A stretch of 64,000 nucleotides of DNA from positions 8,930,233 to 8,994,232 of the forward strand of contig CP036432.1 in assembly GCA_007753675.1 (NCBI GenBank), given 5' to 3'. Below are positions 60,018 to 64,000 of this stretch, piece by piece. The stretch's first letter is position 1, and each line of letters starts with the position of its first letter. The translations under genes and the position numbers were made by a program. Source of the stretch: Stieleria magnilauensis (GTDB lineage: Bacteria > Planctomycetota > Planctomycetia > Pirellulales > Pirellulaceae). The notes beneath the pieces were generated by a model. That model ran no database searches. It saw only the letters and a list, made by a program, of their open reading frames with translations, and was not told where the DNA came from.

Positions 60018-60551
60018 ATGAGTTTAGGAATCGCGTTGAAGGCTTTTTTCGCCGCGTTGGGGAACAAAGAAAAGGCGACTCAGATCGATCAGATCCTGCG
60101 TGGCCAGCAACCGAGCGTCCCGGCGATCGAAGAAAAACCGGCGGAATCACCCGCCGCGAAGCAACCCGAACCCGTGCGTCGCGACCCCGCGGTGACGCTG
60201 TTGGCGACGCTGCAGCGGGAAGCCCGGTTGGTCGATTTGATCCAAGAAGACCTGAGCCAATACTCCGACGCCCAAGTCGGCGCAGCCGCACGGCCCTGTC
60301 TGCAACAGTGCGGCGGAGTCCTGCAGCGGGTGATGGGCCTGAAACCCCTGCTCGATGCCGCCGAAGGCGCCGTGGTCGATGTGGCTGCCGACGCCTCGCC
60401 GACCCGTTATCAGTGGATCGGCGAAGGCACCGGCACGTCGGGCAAATTGGTTCACCACGGCTGGGAAGTTTCCAAGGTGGAATTGCCGACGTGGACCGGT
60501 GACGCCGCCGATGCCAACATCGTCGCCGCGGCCCAAGTCCAAGCCCCCTAG
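60018..60551 (+). CDS. DUF2760-like protein
   Basis: The 177-residue protein starts MSLGIALKAFFAALGNKEKA and has a Pro/Glu-rich linker, then a helical part (LLATLQREARLVDLIQEDLS) and a beta-rich end (WIGEGTGTSGKLVHHGWEVS). These features match DUF2760 proteins that lie next to Hsp70-family genes. The ATG at 60018 is used. It is 44 bases before the first Hsp70 gene and probably forms a complex or co-chaperone-like unit with it, which is inferred from position. Confidence 0.75.
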   Translation: MSLGIALKAFFAALGNKEKATQIDQILRGQQPSVPAIEEKPAESPAAKQPEPVRRDPAVTLLATLQREARLVDLIQEDLSQYSDAQVGAAARPCLQQCGGVLQRVMGLKPLLDAAEGAVVDVAADASPTRYQWIGEGTGTSGKLVHHGWEVSKVELPTWTGDAADANIVAAAQVQAP

Positions 60552-60595
60552 CAACTGTTCATCGCGTCCTTTCACTTCACACCAATAGATTCGAC

Positions 60596-62440
60596 ATGGG
60601 CTCACGGTATTGCATCGGCATTGACCTTGGCACCACCAACTCGGTGGTCGCCTTTACGCCGCTTTCGCAGGACGGAAAAAAATCCGAGCCGAAACTGGAA
60701 CTGCTTCCGATTCCCCAAGTCATCGCGCCGGGTCAGATTGAATCGCGGCCGTCGCTGCCATCGTTTCTGTATTTGCCTCGCGAGGGCGAAATCGAATCCT
60801 TGAAGACGCCGCTGGTGGGCGATCCGGGTCGCGGCATCGCGGGCGTCTTCGCGCGACAACAATCGGCTGAAAACCCACAACGCGTCGTCGTGGCCGCCAA
60901 GAGCTGGTTGTGTCACGGAAACGTCGGGCGCACCGAAGCAGTCCTGCCGTGGCAATCCCCGCCGGAAGTGACCAAGGTGTCGGCCTTTGATTGCACCCAG
61001 CGATTCCTCGCCCACCTGGTTGCCGCCTGGCACGCCGCTCATCCCGAAGCGCCGATAGCGGACCAGCAAGTCGTGCTGACCGTGCCCGCATCGTTCGACC
61101 CGGCCGCCCGTGAGCTGACCCGTCAAGCGGCAATCGAAGCCGGTTTGCCGGATCACTTTGTCTTGCTGGAAGAACCGCAAGCGGCGGTGTACCACTGGCT
61201 GGGCTCCAATGCCGACCAATGGCGCGAGCAACTCGGTGCCGGTGACGTGCTGTTGGTCGTCGACGTCGGCGGCGGGACGACCGACCTGACTCTGGTCACG
61301 GTCGAAGAGAACGGTGGCGAGCTGAATCTGCAACGACTCGCCGTCGGCAACCACCTGCTACTCGGCGGCGACAACATGGATCTGGCCTTGGCCCACCACG
61401 TCGCCACGCGGCTACAAGAACAGGGCCACGATCTTGATCCCTGGCAAAGCGTTTCGCTGTGGCACGCCTGTCGCGATGCGAAAGAAAAACTGCTCGCCGC
61501 CGAGGGTCCCGAGGAACACACCATCTCCGTGCTCGGTCGAGGCAGTTCGTTGATCGGCGGCACGATCTCGACCGCACTGACCGCGGCCGAGACCCAGAGT
61601 TTGATCGTCGACGGTTTTTTCCCCCAGTGCACCGCCCAAGAACGTCCCGAGCGCCGCACGGCGTCGGGTTTCCAAGACATCGGTCTGCCCTACGAAGCGG
61701 ATCCGGCGATCACCAAACAAGTTAGCGCCTTCCTGGCCGACCACGCCGAAGCGTTTCCGGCGTCCAGCGAGGATGGCAAATCCGGCGGCGCCACGGGACT
61801 GACCCACCTGCTGTTCAACGGCGGCGTGTTCCGCAGCGAAACGCTACGCACGCGGATGCGCGACGTCATCAACAGCTGGTGCGACACCGCGCCGACGGTG
61901 CTTGGCCAACAGCAAGACCTCGACTGTGCGGTCGCCCTCGGTGCCGCCTACTACGGTTGGTCCAAACAGGTCGGCGGCATCCGAATTCGCGGGGGCACGG
62001 CGCGTTCCTATTACATCGGGATCGAGACGGCCGGCCTGGCGATCCCCGGCGCACCGCGTCCTTTACGAGCACTCTGTGTCGCTCCACAGGGAATGGAAGA
62101 AGGCACCGAAGCCGAAGTGCCCGGCAATGAAATCGGTCTTGTCGTTGGAACGCCCGCACGGTTCCGTTTCTTCGCCTCCTCCAAACGCGGCGACGACGCC
62201 GTCGGAACCCAACTGGATCGTTGGTCACCGGAGGAACTGGTCGAAAGCGAACCGATCGAATTGACACTCTCGCGCGACTCCGCCGGCGAATCTGGCAGCG
62301 AATCAGGTGGCGGCGAACCGTTCGTCCCCGTGCGGTTTGTCAGCCGCGTCACCGAACTGGGAATGTTTGAACTGTGGTGCCATTCGACGCGCACCGACGA
62401 ACAGTGGAAAATGGAGTTCAACGTTCGCGAGAAACGATAA
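60596..62440 (+). CDS. Hsp70-family protein 1
   Basis: The 614-residue protein has the Hsp70 ATPase signatures: IGIDLGTTNSVVAF (8-21), the second phosphate loop VVDVGGGTTDLTLV, EEPQAAVYHWLG and the adenosine motif FNGGVFRSETLRTR, so it binds ATP. It differs from DnaK in many places, has a Cys/His-rich QQSAENPQRVVVAAKSWLC insertion early, and ends with a beta-rich region rather than a typical DnaK lid. It is part of a DUF2760-Hsp70-Hsp70 row. Its clients are unknown. It is not the housekeeping DnaK. Confidence 0.87.
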   Translation: MGSRYCIGIDLGTTNSVVAFTPLSQDGKKSEPKLELLPIPQVIAPGQIESRPSLPSFLYLPREGEIESLKTPLVGDPGRGIAGVFARQQSAENPQRVVVAAKSWLCHGNVGRTEAVLPWQSPPEVTKVSAFDCTQRFLAHLVAAWHAAHPEAPIADQQVVLTVPASFDPAARELTRQAAIEAGLPDHFVLLEEPQAAVYHWLGSNADQWREQLGAGDVLLVVDVGGGTTDLTLVTVEENGGELNLQRLAVGNHLLLGGDNMDLALAHHVATRLQEQGHDLDPWQSVSLWHACRDAKEKLLAAEGPEEHTISVLGRGSSLIGGTISTALTAAETQSLIVDGFFPQCTAQERPERRTASGFQDIGLPYEADPAITKQVSAFLADHAEAFPASSEDGKSGGATGLTHLLFNGGVFRSETLRTRMRDVINSWCDTAPTVLGQQQDLDCAVALGAAYYGWSKQVGGIRIRGGTARSYYIGIETAGLAIPGAPRPLRALCVAPQGMEEGTEAEVPGNEIGLVVGTPARFRFFASSKRGDDAVGTQLDRWSPEELVESEPIELTLSRDSAGESGSESGGGEPFVPVRFVSRVTELGMFELWCHSTRTDEQWKMEFNVREKR

Positions 62441-62467
62441 CGGTCTACCACGAGATGGAAGCAGGTT

Positions 62468-64000
62468 TTGTCTGAGCATAACGACACGTCAACGGACCCC
62501 ACCGCAACACCACCACGATTTGTCGTCGGAATCGACCTGGGTACGACGAACTGCGCGATGTGCTACGTCGACACGTCCCGGCCGGATTGGCAGGTCGAAA
62601 CGTTTCGAATCCCGCAGTGGGTCGATCTCGGTCAACTCGAAAAACGCGAGACCCTGCCTTCGTTTCATTACGAGCTGACGGCCAGCGAAGCGGGCGGACA
62701 AGCCGGCGCGCTTCCCTGGCAAGACGCTTCCTCCAAACCGGCGTCCTGTGTCGGCGTGTTCGCCCGAGATGCGGGCGCGCGACATCCGGGTCGACGTATC
62801 AATTCCGCCAAAAGTTGGCTGTCCCACGACGGGGTCGATCGCACCGCCGACTTCCTGCCCTGGCACGGGGATGCCGACGTGCCGCGGATGTCGCCGGTCG
62901 CCGCGTCGAGCGAGTATCTTCGTCACCTGCGCGGAGCCTGGGACGATGCCTTCGCTGAACATCCCCTGCACGAACAAGACGTGGTGATCACGTTGCCGGC
63001 GTCGTTTGACGAAGTCGCGCGCGAATTGACGATCAAAGCCGCCAAGCAGGCGGGGCTGAAACGGGTTTATCTGATCGAAGAACCCCAGGCCGCGTTCTAT
63101 GCCTGGATCGACGGCCATCGCAGCGATTGGCAAGATCTGGTTCGGCCCGGTCAGTTGATCTTGGTCTGTGACATCGGCGGCGGCACGACCGACTTGACCC
63201 TGATTCGCGTGCGGCCGGCCGGCCAGTCCAACGATCAAGTTCAGTTCCACCGCGTCGCCGTCGGTCGCCACCTGATCCTCGGCGGTGACAACATGGATTT
63301 GGCGGTCGCCAAGTTGGCAGAGGCAAAGCTCAACGAGACCTCAGCTGGCACACCTCCGTCGGCCAGCCAGTGGGACCGCATGGTCCAGGCATCTCGAACG
63401 GTCAAAGAATCCATGTTGGACGAAGCGCGGGGAGCATCGTTCACACTGAACGTGGCTGCCGAAGGGGCAAAGTTGTTGGCCGGCGCGATCCAGGTCGAAC
63501 TGACGGCCGAAGAAATTGATGCCACGTTGTTGGACGGTTTCTTTCCACGCGTCCAGCTTTCCGATCGCCCGAGTCGCCAGCAAAGCGGGTTCCAAGAGTT
63601 TGGGTTGCCCTACGCAACCGACCCCGCCATCACACGTCACCTGGCAGAATTCCTCTCCGAACATCGTCGCAGCGGCATCGACCAACAGGACACCGAGTCG
63701 GCCGATCGCCCGGATCTGGTTTTGTTCAACGGCGGCGTGTTGGCCGCTCCGGCGATTCGACAGCGGATCGTCGATTCGCTCCGCGACTGGTTCCAAGACC
63801 CCGGCGAAACCTGGCAACCGAAGGTCCTGGCGTCACAGCGTTTGGACTTGGCCGTCGCTCGCGGCGCCGCTTATTACGCGATGGTCCGGCGAGGCCAGGG
63901 CGTTCGCATCGCAGCCAACCTGGGTCGTTCGTATTACATGCAAGTGCAACACGATCCGCCTCGCGCCCTGTGCCTGATCCCCGGCGACGCCGAAGCGGGA
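62468..64000 (+). CDS. Hsp70-family protein 2 (3' end outside window)
   Basis: A second Hsp70-like frame runs from TTG at 62468 to the window end without a stop (511 codons visible). GGAAG precedes the TTG. It reads FVVGIDLGTTNCAMCYVDTS, then CDIGGGTTDLTLIRVRPAGQ, EEPQAAFYAWIDGHRSDWQD and FNGGVLAAPAIRQRIV, so the ATPase fold is complete. It is clearly paralogous to the gene just before it (SFDEVARELTIKAAKQAGLK against SFDPAARELTRQAAIEAGLP) but diverged, so this is an old tandem duplication. It lies 28 bases after the first Hsp70 stop, in the same frame. Confidence 0.87.
   Translation, partial: MSEHNDTSTDPTATPPRFVVGIDLGTTNCAMCYVDTSRPDWQVETFRIPQWVDLGQLEKRETLPSFHYELTASEAGGQAGALPWQDASSKPASCVGVFARDAGARHPGRRINSAKSWLSHDGVDRTADFLPWHGDADVPRMSPVAASSEYLRHLRGAWDDAFAEHPLHEQDVVITLPASFDEVARELTIKAAKQAGLKRVYLIEEPQAAFYAWIDGHRSDWQDLVRPGQLILVCDIGGGTTDLTLIRVRPAGQSNDQVQFHRVAVGRHLILGGDNMDLAVAKLAEAKLNETSAGTPPSASQWDRMVQASRTVKESMLDEARGASFTLNVAAEGAKLLAGAIQVELTAEEIDATLLDGFFPRVQLSDRPSRQQSGFQEFGLPYATDPAITRHLAEFLSEHRRSGIDQQDTESADRPDLVLFNGGVLAAPAIRQRIVDSLRDWFQDPGETWQPKVLASQRLDLAVARGAAYYAMVRRGQGVRIAANLGRSYYMQVQHDPPRALCLIPGDAEAG

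Overview
The window looks like chromosome from a member of the Planctomycetota, most likely close to Rhodopirellula/Pirellulaceae. The reasons are the GC-rich sequence, a type I sulfatase, a ThuA-like protein, NIPSNAP and Dabb proteins, TadE/TadG-like proteins, a Gly/Met-rich (GMGG)n exported protein, the TIGR03546/TIGR03545 pair, a GldA/GldFG/DUF4340 operon and many short palindromic repeats between genes. Genes are on both strands in short operons. No rRNA, tRNA, CRISPR array or prophage was seen.

Layout. 0-5 kb: a lipoprotein, a pyroglutamyl-peptidase-like protein, a small ORF, a sigma-54 activator and a secreted HEAT-like protein with a receiver-like tail. 5-9 kb (minus): a membrane protein, three TadE/TadG-like genes and mannose-1-phosphate guanylyltransferase. 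9-13.5 kb: a double-Dabb lipoprotein, a frameshifted TerC gene, a NIPSNAP protein and a fatty acid desaturase. 13.5-16.7 kb: a gene-poor stretch, a complete IS630-type element nested against a miniature palindromic element, then 6-phosphofructokinase. 17-22.3 kb (plus): the Gly/Met-rich protein, the TIGR03546/TIGR03545 pair, a 70-residue protein resembling a histidine-kinase H-box helix pair, and a FixJ-type regulator. 22.9-28.4 kb (minus): rsmH, a sugar isomerase-like protein, aspS and an MFS transporter. 28.9-30.3 kb (plus): glutathione peroxidase and Mn-type superoxide dismutase. 30.8-36.7 kb (minus): a Gld-type ABC export operon. 37-40 kb (minus): a small basic protein and topA with a lysine-rich tail. 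40.3-42.7 kb: a PpiD/SurA-like anchored protein. 43-46.7 kb (minus): LptF/G-type permease, nucleotide-sugar dehydrogenase and a DUF3524/QTMAN-like glycosyltransferase. 47.1-53.5 kb (plus): a barrel-less secretin-N-domain protein and an MMPL transporter. 53.5-59.8 kb: a translationally coupled sulfatase/thioredoxin/membrane-protein operon, a molybdopterin oxidoreductase, a small Cys-rich protein and a ThuA-like protein. 60-64 kb (plus): DUF2760 and two divergent Hsp70 genes, the second cut by the window edge.

The most distinctive signal is in the non-coding DNA. Three copies of a roughly 135-150 bp palindromic element, each bounded by CTAG or a one-base variant, begin exactly at the TAG stop codon of a neighbouring gene, and all lie in the same orientation relative to that gene (pfk, the DUF4340 gene, the secretin-N gene). 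An IS630-type element sits in the outer CTAG of one copy. A different CTAG-bounded palindrome, a two-member family with 29-bp arms and a conserved loop, a TAG-associated GTCACGC hairpin family and a GGTACC hairpin family are also present. Together they suggest several non-autonomous repeat families, at least one of which settles at gene ends.
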